From positions 2,418,001 to 2,482,000 of the forward strand of contig NZ_KI912270.1 of assembly GCF_000243415.2 (NCBI RefSeq): DNA of 64,000 nucleotides. The letters are read 5' to 3'. Shown here one piece after another: positions 30,496 to 44,100 of this stretch (position 1 is the stretch's first letter; the number at the start of each line of letters is the position of its first letter). The notes below the pieces were generated by a model that was not told the origin of the DNA, made no database searches, and saw only the letters and a program-made list of their open reading frames with translations. The position numbers and the translations under genes are program-made. The DNA comes from Mycolicibacterium tusciae JS617 (GTDB taxonomy: Bacteria > Actinomycetota > Actinomycetes > Mycobacteriales > Mycobacteriaceae).

Positions 30496-33400
30496 CTACA
30501 ACAGCCCCAGCAGTTTGAGGTCGGTGACGTACTTGACGACGACCGGCGCAGACACGTGCGGGATGTCGTTGTCGGGGCCAAACTTCGCTTCTCGTACCGC
30601 GGCTTGGAATCGGTCGGCCGGAGCGTAGGAGCCCAGTGTCGGTGCTGGGGCCTGCAGATCGTTGGACGCATTCACCAGCATCTGCAGCATCTGCAGCACC
30701 GAGTTCTGGCGCTGTTGCTCGGGCAGTGCGCGCAGGCCGGTTTCGAAGCGCGACACCCATTCGGCGAAGTCGGCGATGCGCTCGATGGGATAACCGGCCT
30801 CGATCAGCCAGTCCACATACTCATCGATGCCGATGCCGTCGTCGTGCGGGTTCATCACGTGATAGGTGTCGAACCCATCGACCACCTGCGTTCCCAGCGT
30901 CGCAATCGCCTCGGCGACGAAGTTCACCGGCAACCCGTCGAAATGCGCACGCTGCCGATTGCCCTGCGCGTCGAGCTGATAGAACGAGGCCGGCGCCACA
31001 CCCGTGGCCACCACACTGAGCACCATCCGGCTCACCGTGTCAGACACATTGAGCTGACCCTCGTAGGTCGGGTCCACCATGATCATGCCGGAACGGAACA
31101 CCGCGACGGGCAACCCGCACAGGTCGTGGGCCTCGCGCAGCAGCACCTCACCGGCCCACTTGCTGTTGCCATAACCATTGGCATAACTGCCGTCCATGGC
31201 CCGCGTCGCGCTGATCTCGCGGATGTCGGCATCCTCGGTGAACGCCGAGGGCTCGACCTGGCGGCCCACATCCGACGTCGACACAAACGCATACGGCTTG
31301 AGCCTGGTCGTCAACGCGAACCGGATCAGCTCCGCGGTGCCCACCACGTTGGGGCCGAACAACTCGCTGTAGGGCAACACACTGTTGACGAACGCCGCCG
31401 AATCGATAATCAGATCCACCGACTCGGCGTACTGCTGCCAAGCCTCCGGCGCCAGGCCCAGGTCGGCTTTGCCCTTATCGCCGGCCACAACCTGCAGATG
31501 CCCGGCGGCCAAGTCCTGGAAGCGGCGCAGCAGCTGCGCATCGCCACTGTCGAAGGTCTTCTCCAGACGACGCCGTGCGTCCTGGTCGTCCTTGCCGCGC
31601 ACCAAACAGATCAGCGTGCCGTCGACCTGCTCCATCTGCTCGAGCAGTTCCAACACGAGATACCGCCCGAGGAACCCTGTCGCCCCGGTCAACAGGACCG
31701 TGCGCACTTCAGCGCTGGGCCCCGGGAGGCTCGGCGCCCCCGTCAGTGTCGTGTCGTCGAGGAACTTGTCCAACGTCAAGTCACGGGCATGCACCTCGGC
31801 CACATCATGGCCATGCACCGACGCAAAACTCGGCCCGTGAACCTCCGGCGCCGAAACAGCGTCCCACTGCTCACTCAGACCACTCACCGTCGGGAACTCG
31901 AACAACGTACGGACCGCGAGTTGGGCGTCCAGCGCGGTGTTGACCGCCGCGATGACCCGCATCGCAGAAATCGAATCTCCACCCAAATCGAAGAACGCGT
32001 CGTCCACACCAACCCGGTCCACACCCAACACCTGGGCGAAGATGCCGGCGATGACCTCCTCGATCGCGTTCGACGGGGCGCGGTAGCGCGCGGAATTCTG
32101 ATATTCGGGCGCGGGCAGGCTGCGCCTGTCGAGTTTGCCGTTGACCGTCAGCGGCAGCGCGTCGAGCACTACCACCGCGGCAGGCACCATGTAACCCGGC
32201 AACCGGTCGGCCAACAGGCGGCGCATCTCGGCCGGCTCGACGGCCCCGGTGACATATCCCACCAGGCGTTTGTCGCCAGGACGATCCTCGCGGGCGATTA
32301 CCACAGCTTGATTCACGCCTTCGAGATCGGCCAGAGCCGCCTGTATCTCACCGAGCTCGATGCGATAACCGCGGATCTTGACCTGATCATCGGCACGACC
32401 CAGATACTCCAGCTGGCCGTCGCAGCCCCACCGCACCAGATCACCTGTCCGGTACATCCTGGCCCCCGGCGCCCCGAACGGGCAGGGCACGAACCTAGAT
32501 GCGGTCAATCCGGATCGGTTCACATAGCCGACACCGACGCCACGGCCTGCAAGGTAGAGCTCGCCTACTCCGCCTGCCGGTACCGGCCGCAGCCACTCGT
32601 CCAAGACGAACGTCGCACCGCTGGGAACGGGCGAACCGATCGGGGCCACAGTCGAGCCGGGCACCAACGGCGCGCTGATCGCTCCGTAGATCGTTGCCTC
32701 CGTCGGTCCGTAAGCGTTGATCATGACCCGTCCAGGAGCCCACCGGTCCACCAGCTCGGTCGGGCAGGCTTCACCGGCGACCACCAGCGTGGCGTCCTCC
32801 AGCCCCTCGGGGGAAAGCATCCCTGCCGCTGACGGTGTCTGGTACAGCACAGACACCTGTTCGGTGACGAGCAGATCGTGCAGGTCGGCCGGCGAGCCTG
32901 CCACCGTCTCGGGCACGATCACCAACCGGCCACCGTGTAGCAGCGCACCCCAGATCTCCCACACCGAGACGTCGAACACCAGCGAATGCCATTGCGACCA
33001 CACCTGGCCCGGCCCCGCAGGTATATCGGTGTGCAGCGACTCGAGCACTTGAGTGACGTTGCGGTGGGTCACCGCCACACCCTTCGGGACACCGGTGGTG
33101 CCGGACGTGTAAATCAGGTACGCGATGTCGTCGGAGGCCGGGGTCAGCAAGGTGTTGTAGTGGAGGTAATCGGCAGGTTCGTCGACTTCGACTACCGCTA
33201 CATCGGACCCGTCCAGCCGCGCCCGAAGATCGGCGGTCGTGACGGCGGCGATCGGCTTGGCGTCGCCGAGCATGAACTCCAACCGTGCCTCCAGCACCGA
33301 CGGATCGATCGGCAGGTACGCCGCGCCAGTCTTGAGCACCGCGAGCATCCCTACGATCGCATCGTCGGAGCGCGGAACCAGCAGCGCCACGGACTCACCC

Positions 33401-36400
33401 GGGCCGGCACCGTACATCGCCAACACGTTCGCCAACCGGTTGGCGGCCTCATCGAGCTCGTAGTAGGTCATCGACCGATCCTCGAATGTCAGAGCCACCG
33501 CCGCGGGAGCGCGGTCCACCTGCTCTGCAAAAGCCGCCGGGATGGAGATCGGCGCGGCGACCGGTTGACCCAACACCGCCCGGTTGGCCCATCCGTCGAG
33601 CTGGGCGTGCTCGTCGATGTCGAGCACGTCCACTGACGACAATCGCCTTGTGGGGTCGACAGTCATGGAAATCAGGAGCCGCTCGAAGCGTTGCATCAGC
33701 GATCCGATGCGGGCGACGTCGAAGACGTCAGAGTCGAATTCGACGCGAAGCCCCAGCTCGTGGCCCGGCAACGCCATCACCGACAGTGGGTAATGGTTGT
33801 ATTCGCGGTTGTTGAACTCGGTGATCGCCAACTCGTGCACGCCGGAGAACGCGCTGGTGTCGATCGGATAGCTCTCGTACAGGAACAGAGTGTCGAACAG
33901 TTGATCATGACCGGCGACGTGGTGGATCTCGTTGAGTGCCAGGTGCTCGTGCTCGACGGTGTCGTTGTGGTGGCGTTGCAGCTGCGCCAGCAAGTCGGCA
34001 ACGGTGGTCGCCGCAGTCATGTCAGCGCGAACCGGCACGGTGTTGATCAGCAGGCCGACGATCGAATCGGCGCCGGCCAATTCGGCAGGCCGTCCGGAAA
34101 CCGCGGTGCCGAAAGCGACATCATGCTGACCTGTCAGCCCCATCAGCAGCTGCGCCCAGCCAGCCTGCAGCACGGTGTTGATGGTGGTGTGACACGACCG
34201 CGCCAACTCGCCGAGCGCGCCGGTGAGGTCCGCGGACAGCCGATACGATTCCACACCGCGGGGGCCGGGCAGCGCCGGCGGCGCGACCAGCGTGGGGGCG
34301 TCGAAGCCGTCCAACACCTTGCCCCAGGCCGTGCGCGCAGCGTCGCGATCCTGATCGGCCAGCCAGGTCACGAAGTTGCGATACGGCGCGGCGGCGGGCA
34401 GCCGCTGTCCGAAGTAGCTGGCGAGAATCTCCTGCAACAGGATGGGCAGCGACCAACCGTCGATCACGATGTGATGGAAGGTCAGGACACACCGGTGCTG
34501 ATTGCCCGCGGTGCGGATCAGCGCGGCGCGGAAGGTCGGCCGGTCGGCGAGGTCACAGACCGCGGCGCGCTCAGCGGCACACAGCTGCTGGACCTCGGCA
34601 TCGGACTTCCGGTCATCCCAGCGGAGGTCGAGGTACCGCCACGCCATCACCGGATCGGCCGGGATGATCTGCACCGGCTCGCCGAACTGTTCAGAGAAGC
34701 GGGCCGCGAGGTTGGGGTGGCGGGCGACAACGGTTTGCACCGCATCGCGGAAGCGGTGGGCATCGAGGGCGCCGGTCACGGTGATGTCGAGCTGCACCGC
34801 ATATAGATCGTCTCCGGAACCCCGCGCGAAGGTGGAGTGGAAGAGCAGCCCCTGCTGCAACGGCGTCAAGGGCAGCACGTCGACGATGTCGTGTTCTGTT
34901 GTCAGATCGTCGATCTGCTGTTGGTTCAGTCGTGCCGGCACGAGGTCGGACGGGGTGAGCCCGCCGCCGCCGTTGCGCACATGTGAGCAGATCCCGCCCA
35001 AGGCCTCGAACCACAGTTGGCTCAGCCGGTCGACCTGTTCGGGATCCAGCGCCGAGGGGGCCCACGTCCAGGAGGCCTGCAGTTGCGGACCATCATCGGT
35101 ATCGATGGTGCCGGCGTTGAGCTCCACGGTGTGCATCAACGGCATCGGCACCGCCGAGGCCGCCGCGGCGACCGAGAAGCCGTCCTCATTGATACGCCAC
35201 AGGTCATCGGAAAGATCACCCGCACCCGCGCCGAGGCGACCCAGATAGTTGAACCCGATGACCGGATCCGAGCCACCAATCTCCACCTCGGGATTCAGAT
35301 AGCGCAGCAGGCCGTAGGTCAACGGATCAGGCAGGGCGCGCAGCTGCTCCTTGGCGTCCTTGACCACTGGGCCCAGCGCGGCGTCACCGGCGATCACCTG
35401 CTCCCACGACAACCCGCCGACGGTTAGCGCCACCGGATATTTGGTGGTGAACCAGCCCACCGTGCGCGACAAGTCGACATCGGGGCCCAGCTCCTCATGG
35501 CGGCCGTGGCCTTCCACGTCAAAGCCGATCGGCGCCTGCTCTGTGCCCAAGAACTCCGTCCACGCCAACCCGAACGCAATCAACAGAATGTCTTGCACCC
35601 CCGCATGAAACGCCGCAGGCACCTCACCCAGCAGCGGTCGGGTGGTGGCGGCATCCAGCGACACCGACAGCTCCTTGGCCGTGACATACGTGTCCATCGC
35701 GGGATTGACCGCAGGAAGCGCGACCGGGGCCGCCGTCACCTGCCCCCACGCCTCAGCCTGCTCAACAACCTGCGGGTCGCGGGCGTACTCCTCCAGCAGC
35801 GAAGCCCAGTGCTGGAACGACGTCCCGCCCGTCGGCAAGTCCACTGGCTGCCCGCTGTGATGCTGCACCCAGGCGATGTTGAGGTCTTCCAACAGAATCC
35901 GCCACGACACCCCGTCGACGGCCAGGTGATGAATCATCAACGCCAACTGCCCGGTGTCGGGCACCCACAGCGCGCTCAGCATCGCACCGGCACCCGCGTT
36001 GAGCCGAGACCGCGCCCCTACCAGCGCCTCATCGGTCAACGCGTCGACCGCATACAGGCACGCCCGGGCATCGACCGACCCCACCTTGGGCACATGCAGT
36101 GACCACTGACCGGCTCCGTCGTCCTCAACGCACAGCCGCAGCGTGGCGTGCCGATCCAGCAGCGCCTGCAACACACTTACGACGTCGGCCTCGGTCACCC
36201 CGGCGGGGGCCTGAAGCACCAGCGTCTGGTTGAACTCCCCGACCGGGCCGTCAACGCTCTGCAACCACCGAATGATGGGGGTGGCCGTCACCGCACCGAT
36301 GCCCTCGTCGATGATCGCGGCCTCACCGCCGACCACCTTGGCCACCGACGCCAGCCGGGCCACGGTCTGCTCGACGAAGATGTCGCGCGGCCGACACATG

Positions 36401-38148
36401 ACCCCGGCGGCGCGGGCGCGGGCCACCACCTGCATCGACAGGATGCTGTCGCCGCCCAGATCGAAGAACGAGTCATCGACCCCGACCCGTTCGACCCCGA
36501 GCACCTGGGCATAAATCTCGGTCAGGATCTCCTCGACCGGGGTGCCCGGAGCCCGATAGTCAGCACCGTTGCCCCGGAATTCGGGCGCCGGTAAGGCGCG
36601 CTTGTCCAGCTTGCCGTTGACCGTCAGCGGCAGCGCCTCCAGCACCACCACCGCGACGGGCACCATGTATGCGGGTAGCCGATTGGCCAGCGCGCTGCGC
36701 ACCTCGGCCGGATCGGCGGTCCCGGTGATGTACCCGACCAGACGCTTGTCGCCGGGACGATCCTCGCGCGCGATGACCGCAGCGTGCTCCACCCCGTCCA
36801 GCTTGGCCAGCGCAGCCTGGATCTCACCGAGCTCGATGCGGAAGCCGCGGATCTTGACCTGCTCATCGGCGCGGCCCAGATAGTGCAGCTGTCCGTCTTC
36901 GCTCCACCGCACCAGATCGCCGGTGCGATACATCCGCGCACCGGGTCCGCCGAACGGGCACGCCACGAATCGCGACGCCGACAGGCCAGCCCGGCCGAAG
37001 TAGCCGGCCGCTACCCCCGCACCGGCGACGTACAGCTCACCGACCACGCCCTCCGGCGCCAACCGCAGCCACTTGTCCAGCACGATCAACGCCGCCCCGG
37101 GCACCGGCGAGCCGATCGGGGCCACATCCGATCCCGGTGTCAGTGGCTTACTCATCGCCGCGTAAATCGTTGCCTCGGTCGGGCCGTACGCGTTGATCAT
37201 CACCCGATCAGCCGTCGCCCACCGATCCACCAACTCAGTCGGGCACGCCTCCCCGGCCACCACCAGCGTCGTCGACTCCAACTCCTCCGGCGAAAGCATC
37301 CCTGCCGCCGACGGGGTTTGGCACAGGACGCTCACCTTTTCGGTGACCAGCAGGTTGTGGAAATCTATCGGTGAACTCGCCACCGCTTCGGGCACCACCA
37401 CCAGTCGGCCACCGTGCAGCAGCGCACCCCAGATCTCCCACACCGAGACGTCGAACACCAGCGAATGCCATTGCGACCACACCTGACCTGGCCCCGAAGG
37501 CAGGTCGGCGCGCAAGGATTCAACCAGTGACGTCACATTCTGGTGCGTGACCGCGACCGCTTTGGGGACGCCTGTGGTGCCCGACGTGTAGGTCATGTAA
37601 GCCAGGTCGTCAGGCGCCGGCATCGACACTGCGGTGCTGGGTTGCCGGTCGACGACGGGATCATCGAACTCGATGATCTGCAGGTCGGATCCCTCGAGGC
37701 GCGAACGCAGGCCCGCGGTCGTGATCGCCGCGATGGGAGCGGCGTCGGAGATCATGAATGCGATTCGCTCGTCGGGATGCGCGGAATCGATCGGCAGGTA
37801 CGCCGCCCCGTTCTTGAGCACCGCCAAGATCGCGATGATCGCCTCAGCGGAACGGGGAATCAACAACGCTACGGACTCACCCGGTCCGGCGCCGTGGTCG
37901 GCCAGCAGATGCGCCAACCGGTTCGCGGCCTCATCCAGTTCGCGATACGTCCACGACCGCTCGCCACAAACCAACGCCACCGCCTCCGGGGCACGGACCA
38001 CCTGCGCGGCGAACAACACCGGAATCGACACGGGCGCGCTCGCCGGCTGGGACAGCACCGCCCGATTGCCCCACTCAGCCAGCTGATCGTGCTCGAAGTC
38101 GTCGAGAAGGTCCAGGGACAAAAGTGTCCGTGTGGGATCGGCACTCAT
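30496..38148 (-). CDS. mps2: GPL non-ribosomal peptide synthetase Mps2 (modules 3-4, reductase)
   Basis: 2550-aa NRPS. Domains by position: A3 about 35-520, T3 (LGGDSILSM Ser) about 566, E3 about 626-1020 ([13 protein letters not shown]), C4 about 1090-1500 (HHIVIDGWS), A4 about 1530-2015, T4 about 2058 ([10 protein letters not shown]), and a C-terminal thioester-reductase of about 400 residues ([14 protein letters not shown](P) motif, YGNSK with the catalytic Tyr/Lys). Specificity residues as I read them are DVWCVAAIYK (A3) and DVWYVAAIYK (A4), nearly identical, consistent with two alanines. The single E domain epimerises residue 3 and the reductase releases residue 4 as an alcohol, matching D-Ala-L-alaninol. 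It lacks its own first C domain because that sits at the end of mps1. ATG overlaps the mps1 stop (ATGA). Confidence 0.95.
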   Translation of the reverse strand: MSADPTRTLLSLDLLDDFEHDQLAEWGNRAVLSQPASAPVSIPVLFAAQVVRAPEAVALVCGERSWTYRELDEAANRLAHLLADHGAGPGESVALLIPRSAEAIIAILAVLKNGAAYLPIDSAHPDERIAFMISDAAPIAAITTAGLRSRLEGSDLQIIEFDDPVVDRQPSTAVSMPAPDDLAYMTYTSGTTGVPKAVAVTHQNVTSLVESLRADLPSGPGQVWSQWHSLVFDVSVWEIWGALLHGGRLVVVPEAVASSPIDFHNLLVTEKVSVLCQTPSAAGMLSPEELESTTLVVAGEACPTELVDRWATADRVMINAYGPTEATIYAAMSKPLTPGSDVAPIGSPVPGAALIVLDKWLRLAPEGVVGELYVAGAGVAAGYFGRAGLSASRFVACPFGGPGARMYRTGDLVRWSEDGQLHYLGRADEQVKIRGFRIELGEIQAALAKLDGVEHAAVIAREDRPGDKRLVGYITGTADPAEVRSALANRLPAYMVPVAVVVLEALPLTVNGKLDKRALPAPEFRGNGADYRAPGTPVEEILTEIYAQVLGVERVGVDDSFFDLGGDSILSMQVVARARAAGVMCRPRDIFVEQTVARLASVAKVVGGEAAIIDEGIGAVTATPIIRWLQSVDGPVGEFNQTLVLQAPAGVTEADVVSVLQALLDRHATLRLCVEDDGAGQWSLHVPKVGSVDARACLYAVDALTDEALVGARSRLNAGAGAMLSALWVPDTGQLALMIHHLAVDGVSWRILLEDLNIAWVQHHSGQPVDLPTGGTSFQHWASLLEEYARDPQVVEQAEAWGQVTAAPVALPAVNPAMDTYVTAKELSVSLDAATTRPLLGEVPAAFHAGVQDILLIAFGLAWTEFLGTEQAPIGFDVEGHGRHEELGPDVDLSRTVGWFTTKYPVALTVGGLSWEQVIAGDAALGPVVKDAKEQLRALPDPLTYGLLRYLNPEVEIGGSDPVIGFNYLGRLGAGAGDLSDDLWRINEDGFSVAAAASAVPMPLMHTVELNAGTIDTDDGPQLQASWTWAPSALDPEQVDRLSQLWFEALGGICSHVRNGGGGLTPSDLVPARLNQQQIDDLTTEHDIVDVLPLTPLQQGLLFHSTFARGSGDDLYAVQLDITVTGALDAHRFRDAVQTVVARHPNLAARFSEQFGEPVQIIPADPVMAWRYLDLRWDDRKSDAEVQQLCAAERAAVCDLADRPTFRAALIRTAGNQHRCVLTFHHIVIDGWSLPILLQEILASYFGQRLPAAAPYRNFVTWLADQDRDAARTAWGKVLDGFDAPTLVAPPALPGPRGVESYRLSADLTGALGELARSCHTTINTVLQAGWAQLLMGLTGQHDVAFGTAVSGRPAELAGADSIVGLLINTVPVRADMTAATTVADLLAQLQRHHNDTVEHEHLALNEIHHVAGHDQLFDTLFLYESYPIDTSAFSGVHELAITEFNNREYNHYPLSVMALPGHELGLRVEFDSDVFDVARIGSLMQRFERLLISMTVDPTRRLSSVDVLDIDEHAQLDGWANRAVLGQPVAAPISIPAAFAEQVDRAPAAVALTFEDRSMTYYELDEAANRLANVLAMYGAGPGESVALLVPRSDDAIVGMLAVLKTGAAYLPIDPSVLEARLEFMLGDAKPIAAVTTADLRARLDGSDVAVVEVDEPADYLHYNTLLTPASDDIAYLIYTSGTTGVPKGVAVTHRNVTQVLESLHTDIPAGPGQVWSQWHSLVFDVSVWEIWGALLHGGRLVIVPETVAGSPADLHDLLVTEQVSVLYQTPSAAGMLSPEGLEDATLVVAGEACPTELVDRWAPGRVMINAYGPTEATIYGAISAPLVPGSTVAPIGSPVPSGATFVLDEWLRPVPAGGVGELYLAGRGVGVGYVNRSGLTASRFVPCPFGAPGARMYRTGDLVRWGCDGQLEYLGRADDQVKIRGYRIELGEIQAALADLEGVNQAVVIAREDRPGDKRLVGYVTGAVEPAEMRRLLADRLPGYMVPAAVVVLDALPLTVNGKLDRRSLPAPEYQNSARYRAPSNAIEEVIAGIFAQVLGVDRVGVDDAFFDLGGDSISAMRVIAAVNTALDAQLAVRTLFEFPTVSGLSEQWDAVSAPEVHGPSFASVHGHDVAEVHARDLTLDKFLDDTTLTGAPSLPGPSAEVRTVLLTGATGFLGRYLVLELLEQMEQVDGTLICLVRGKDDQDARRRLEKTFDSGDAQLLRRFQDLAAGHLQVVAGDKGKADLGLAPEAWQQYAESVDLIIDSAAFVNSVLPYSELFGPNVVGTAELIRFALTTRLKPYAFVSTSDVGRQVEPSAFTEDADIREISATRAMDGSYANGYGNSKWAGEVLLREAHDLCGLPVAVFRSGMIMVDPTYEGQLNVSDTVSRMVLSVVATGVAPASFYQLDAQGNRQRAHFDGLPVNFVAEAIATLGTQVVDGFDTYHVMNPHDDGIGIDEYVDWLIEAGYPIERIADFAEWVSRFETGLRALPEQQRQNSVLQMLQMLVNASNDLQAPAPTLGSYAPADRFQAAVREAKFGPDNDIPHVSAPVVVKYVTDLKLLGLL

Positions 38149-41100
38149 GACTTCCCCCTCGTGTCTGCGGTCATCGCTTCGAGCACGCGTCGGAATCGAT
38201 CAACCAGCTTTCCAACGCGGGCGGTGGTGAACACGTCCATATCGAATTCGACGCGCAGGCCCAATTCGTTACCGGGCACAGCCTGAACCGACAGCGGGTA
38301 ATGGTTGTACTCGCGGTTGGTGTAGCCGGTGATCGCCATTTCGGGCACGTTCAACATGCCCGATGTGTCGATCGGATAGTTCTCGTAAATGAAGACTGTG
38401 TCGAAAAGTTGGTCGTGTCCGGTGGCGCGGTGGATCTCATTCAGCGCCAAATGTTGATGTTCTAACGTGTCAGTGTACCCGCTTTGTAATTGGTTCAGCA
38501 AATCGGCAATTGTGGTGGTTGGGGTGACACTTGCCCGCACTGGCACGGTATTGATCAAAAGTCCAACCATGGATTCCGCACCCGGCAAATCAGCTGGCCG
38601 TCCGGAAACGGCGGTGCCGAAGGCCACATCATGGTGGCCGGTCAGCCACATCAGCATCTGCGCCCACGCACCCTGCAGCACCGTGCTGACGGTGGTGCGG
38701 CATGAGCGCGCCAGCTCGCCGAGAGCCTGTGTGGTCTCGGCCGACACCTGGAACTCTTCGACACCGCGCCGCCCGAGAGACAACCGCCCTGGCGGACCAA
38801 CCAGGGTTGGGGTGTCGAAACCGGCGAGCGTTTTACGCCACGCTGCCTGCGCCGCATCCCGATCCTGTCGAGCCAACCAGGTGACAAACCGTCGATAGGT
38901 CGCAGGCGCGGGCAGCCGGGCACCGAAGTAGCCGGCGAATATCTCTTGCAGCAGGATCGGTTTCGACCAGCCGTCCAGCACAATGTGGTGATTTGTGAGC
39001 ACGAACCGGTACTGGTCTGCCGCTGTGCGGATCAATGCAGCTCTGAACGGCGAGTTGTCGACCAGCTCGCACACCGCGGCGCGTTCGGCGGTGCTCAGCT
39101 GCTGAATCTGGTCCTCGATATCGGCGGCGCCGCCGTCAAGCTCGACATATTGCCATGTCAGCTCCGGATCGGCCGGGATGACCTGCACCGGCTCACCGAA
39201 GTCCTCGTTGAAGCGGGCCACCAGGTTCGGATGACGATTCACCATCTTCTGCACGGCATCGCGAAGACGCTCGGGATCGAGCCGGCCGGCCACCGTGATG
39301 TCCAGCTGGACCGCATACAGGTCCTCGTTGCCGGGCGCGGCGCCAGTGTGGAACAACAGCCCTTGCTGTAGCGGGGTCAGCGGCAGCACATCGGCGATCG
39401 GATATTGCTGTGTCAGCTCGTCGATCTGCTGCTGGCTCACCCTGGCCGGCAAGACGTCCGACGGGGTCAACCCGCCGCCGCCCTGTCGCACGTGCGCACA
39501 GATACCGGCCAGCGCGTCGAACCACAACTGGCCGACCCGGCTGACCTGCTCGTGATCCAACGCCGAGGTCGCCCACGTCCACGTCGCATGCAGGTGCGGG
39601 CCGGTGTCTGTGTCCATGGTGCCTGCGTTGAGCTCCACGGTGTGTCCGAGCGGCGTTGGCACCGCGGTGGCCGCAGCGATGATCGACACATCGTCTTGGT
39701 CAATCCGCCAGAAATCCTCGGAGAGCTCGGCCGCGGCCGCGCCCAACCGGCCCAGATAGTTGAAGCCGATCGAGGGATCCGACCCACCCAGATCCACGTC
39801 GGGGTTCATATAGCGCAACAGACCGTAGGTAAGCCCATCGGGCAGCGCGCGCAGTTGCTCCTTGGCATCCTTGATCAGCGCACTCAGCGCAGCGTCGCCG
39901 GCGGTCACCTGCCCCCAGGACACTCCACTCAAGCTCAGCGCCACCGGGTACTTGGAGGTGAACCAGCCCACCGTGCGGGACAAGTCAGTGTCGCCCAGTT
40001 CCTCTTGGCGGCCGTGGCCCTCGACGTCGATGGCGAGCGATGCGCCGTCGGACCCCAAGAACTCGGCGAACGCCAACGCGAACGCGATGAGCAGGATGTC
40101 TTGCACGCCGGCATGGAACGCCGCGGGCACCTCCCCCAGCAGCTGCCGGGTGGTGTCGGCGTCCAGCTCTACCGACCATTGCCCGGCATTGGCGTAGGTG
40201 TCGACCTCGGGCTTGACCGCAGGCAACGCGGCCGGAACAGCACCCACCTGCCGCCAGGCCTCGGCCTTCTCCACGACCGCCGAACTGCGTGCATGCTCAT
40301 CGAGCAGCGCTGACCAGCGGGCAAACGAGGTGCCGCCCGTCGGCAACGCGACGTCCTGTCCGCTGTGATGCTGAGCCCAGGCAATATTGATGTCTTCCAA
40401 CAGAATTCGCCACGACACAGCGTCCACGGCCAGGTGATGGACCATCAACACCAACTGGCGGGTGTCAGACACCCACAACGCAGTCAACATCGCCCCAGCA
40501 GCTGGATTCAACCGCGACCGCGCCTCCACCAGCGCGGCTTCAGAGAAGGCGTTCACCGAGTGCAGGCAACTGCGCGCATCAACCGCGCCCACCTCGGGCA
40601 CACTCAATGACACGCCGCCGGCGCCGTCGTCATCTTCGAGTAGCCGCAACATGGCGTGCCGGTCCAGCAGGGCCTGCAGCACGACAACCACATCGTCCTC
40701 GCCGACGCCCGCGGGGGCCTGCACCACCACCGTCTGGTTGAACTGGTCAACCGGACCATCCAGACTGTTCAGCCAACCCATGATCGGGGTGGACACCACA
40801 GGCCCGACACCCGCATCGACTGCGCCGCCCGTGTCGTCGGCGAAGACGGTCACTTGTGCGAGCCGGCCTACGGTCTGCTCGACGAAGATGTCGCGCGGCC
40901 GACACACCAGCCCGGCCGCCCGCGCGCGGGCCACCACCTGCATCGACAGAATGCTGTCCCCGCCCAGGTCGAAGAACGAGTCATCGACCCCGACCCGCTC
41001 GACCCCAAGCACTTCGGCGTAAATGCCTGCCAGGATCTCCTCGAATGCACCGGACGGCGCGCGGTAGCTGTCCGCGTCGTTGAACTCCGGTGCCGGCAGG

Positions 41101-44100
41101 GCACGGGTATCGAGTTTCCCGTTGACCGTCAACGGCAGCGTTTCCAGCACCACCACGGCGGCGGGCACCATGTACGTCGGTAGGCGTTCGGCGAGCTTCG
41201 CACGCGCCGTGGCGGGGTCGACCGCGCCAGTCACGTAGCCCACCAGCCGCTTGTCGCCGGGACGGTCCTCGCGCACGATCACCGCCGCCTGGTCGACGCC
41301 GTCCAGACCTGCCAACACGGCCTGGATCTCCCCCAACTCGATGCGGTAACCGCGGATCTTGACCTGCTTGTCGGCGCGACCCTCGTACCGCAGCTGTCCA
41401 TCAGCCCCCCAGCGCACCAGATCACCGGTGCGATACATCCGCGCTCCTGGACCTCCGAACGGGCACGCCACGAACCGCGTCGACGTCAGATCGGACCGAC
41501 CGACATAGCCGCTGGCCAGACCGGCGCCGGCGACATACAGCTCGCCGACCACACCGACCGGTACCTGCCGCATCCATTCGTCCAGCACGAAGAAGGCAAG
41601 ATGCTCCAGAGGCAAGCCGATGGGGCTGGAGTTGCCGGCGATGTCTCCCTCGCCGATCTCCCGGAACGAGGCATGCACCGTCGTCTCGGTGATGCCGTAC
41701 ATGTTGATCATGCGCGGCAACCCCGGGTGGCTATGCATCCACGTCGAAAGACGCTGTGGTTCAAGCGCTTCGCCGCCGAAGACCACCGTCTGAAGCTTCA
41801 GTTGCTGTCCCAGCTCCGGCTGCAGCGCGTCGGCGGTTTGCAGCGCATAAAACGCCGATGGCGTCTGGCTGAGAACGCTGACCTGTTCGGCGACCAGCAA
41901 CGCGTGGAGTTCTTCGGCCGACCGAACGACCGAATCCGGCACGATCAGCAGTCGCCCACCGTAAAGGAGCGCACCCCAGATCTCCCACACCGAGTAGTCG
42001 AACGCCAGGGAATGGCACTGCGTCCACACCTGTCCCAGCGACAGTTCGACGTCGAGTGATTCCAGCAGCCTGGTGACATTGCGGTGGGTGACCGCAACAC
42101 CTTTGGGCGTTCCGGTGGTGCCGGAGGTGTAGATGATATAGGCGATGTCATCAGGCGTCGGAGCGGCCAGCCCGACGCCCGGTTGGGGATCGACGGCGGG
42201 GTCGTTGACATCGATGACGGGCACGTCGAGCGGCTCTAGCCGCGCGCGCAGATCCGCGGTGGTGATTGCGGCGACCGGCGCGGCGTCACCGAGCACGAAC
42301 TCGATGCGGGCATCGGGATGGGCGGGGTCGATCGGCAGATACGCCGCCCCGGTCTTCAGTATGGCCAGGATCGCCGCGATCGCTTCGTGCGTGCGAGGAA
42401 GCATCAGCGCGACACGTTGTCCCGGGCCTGCGCCGAGGCCGGCCAATCGATGGGCCAACCGATTGGCGGCCTCATCGAGCTCACCGTAGGTGATCGAACG
42501 GCCCTCGAACGTGACCGCCACCGCCTCCGGGGCGCGGGTCACCTGGTCGTCGAACATCGCCGTGATCGACAGCTGCGTAGTGGGTGGCCGGCCGAACACC
42601 GCCCGGTTGCCCCATTCGTCGAGTTGGTCGCGCTCACCTGCGGCCAGCAGATCAATGGACGACAACTTTTCGGTGGGGTTGGCGGCCATGGCCACCAACA
42701 CCCGCTCGAGCCGACGGATCAGGGTTTCGACTTCTGCCGTATCGAACACTTCGGTGTCGTATTCGACGCGCAGGCTCACCTCGTGACCCGGCGTCGCCAC
42801 CACCGACAGCGGGTAGTGGTTGTATTCGCGGCTGCTGAAGTCGGTGACAGTCAAGTCCTGCACGCTCAACAGCGCGCCCGGGTCGATCGGGTAGTTCTCG
42901 TAGACGAACAAGGTGTCGAACAGGCGGTCCTGCCCGACGGCCCGATGAATCTCGGCGAGCGCCAGATGCTCGTGCTCCACAGTGTCGTTGTGTGCGCGCT
43001 GCAACTGGCCAAGCAAGTCGGCCACGGTGGTCGCGGCTTTCATGTTCGCGCGCACGGGCACCGTGTTGATCAACAGCCCGACCATGGAATCTGCGCCGGC
43101 CAATTCCACCGGCCGTCCCGACACCGCGGTGCCGAACGCGACATCCTGATGCCCGGTCAGCCACATCAACAATTGCGCCCACGCCGCCTGCAGCGCCGTG
43201 TTGACCGTCGTCTGCTGGCTGCGCGCCAACTCACCGAGCGCCTGGGTCATCTCCGCCGACAACCGGTACGACTCCACGCCCCGCACACCGGCCTGCGCCG
43301 GCGGCGCGACGAGGGTGGGGGTGTCGAAACCGTCCAACACCTGACCCCAGGCCGCTTTGGCGGCGTCGTCATCCTGATCGGCGAGCCAGGTCACGAAATT
43401 GCGGTACGACGCGGGCGCGGGCAACCGCTGCCCGAAGTAGCCGGCGAAGATGTCCTGCAACAGGATCGGCAACGACCAGCCGTCGATCACGATGTGATGG
43501 ATCGTCACCACAAGCCGGTGCTGGTTCTCCGGCGTGCGGATCAGTGCAGCACGAAACAGCGGCTGCGCACCAGACAGATCACAGACCGCCGCACGTTCCG
43601 CGGCGCACAACTGCTCGATCTGCTGATCGACATCTGCTGCGCTGCTGTCGAGTTCGACGTACTGCCAGGCGATCTCGGGATCGGCCGGGATGATCTGCAC
43701 CGGCTCGTCGAACTGTTCAGAGACGAAACGCGCCGCAAGGTTGGGGTGACGCCCGACCATCGCCGACACCGCGTCACGCAGCCGGTCGGCATCCAGCGCA
43801 CCGGCCACCGTGATACCCAATTGCACCGCATACACATCGTCGCCGGACCCCTCCAGGAAGCCGGCCTGGAACAACAGGCCTTGCTGCAGCGGAGTCAACG
43901 GCAGCACATCGGCGAACCGATTCTGCTGCTGCAGCTCGTCGATCTGCCTTTGACTCAGCCGAGCGGGCGCCAGATCCGACGGGGTCAGCCCGCCGCCACC
44001 GTGTTGCACGTGCGCGCAGATGCCCGCCAGCGCCTCGAACCACAGCCGGCTCAGCCGATCGATCTGATCGTCATCGAGCGCCGAGGGCGCCCATGTCCAA

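Noticed and set aside
30409..32832. Open frame of 807 codons on the plus strand opposite mps2
   Set aside because: Antisense to the reductase, T and A domains of mps2; composition is Arg/His/Gln-rich and no domain is recognisable.
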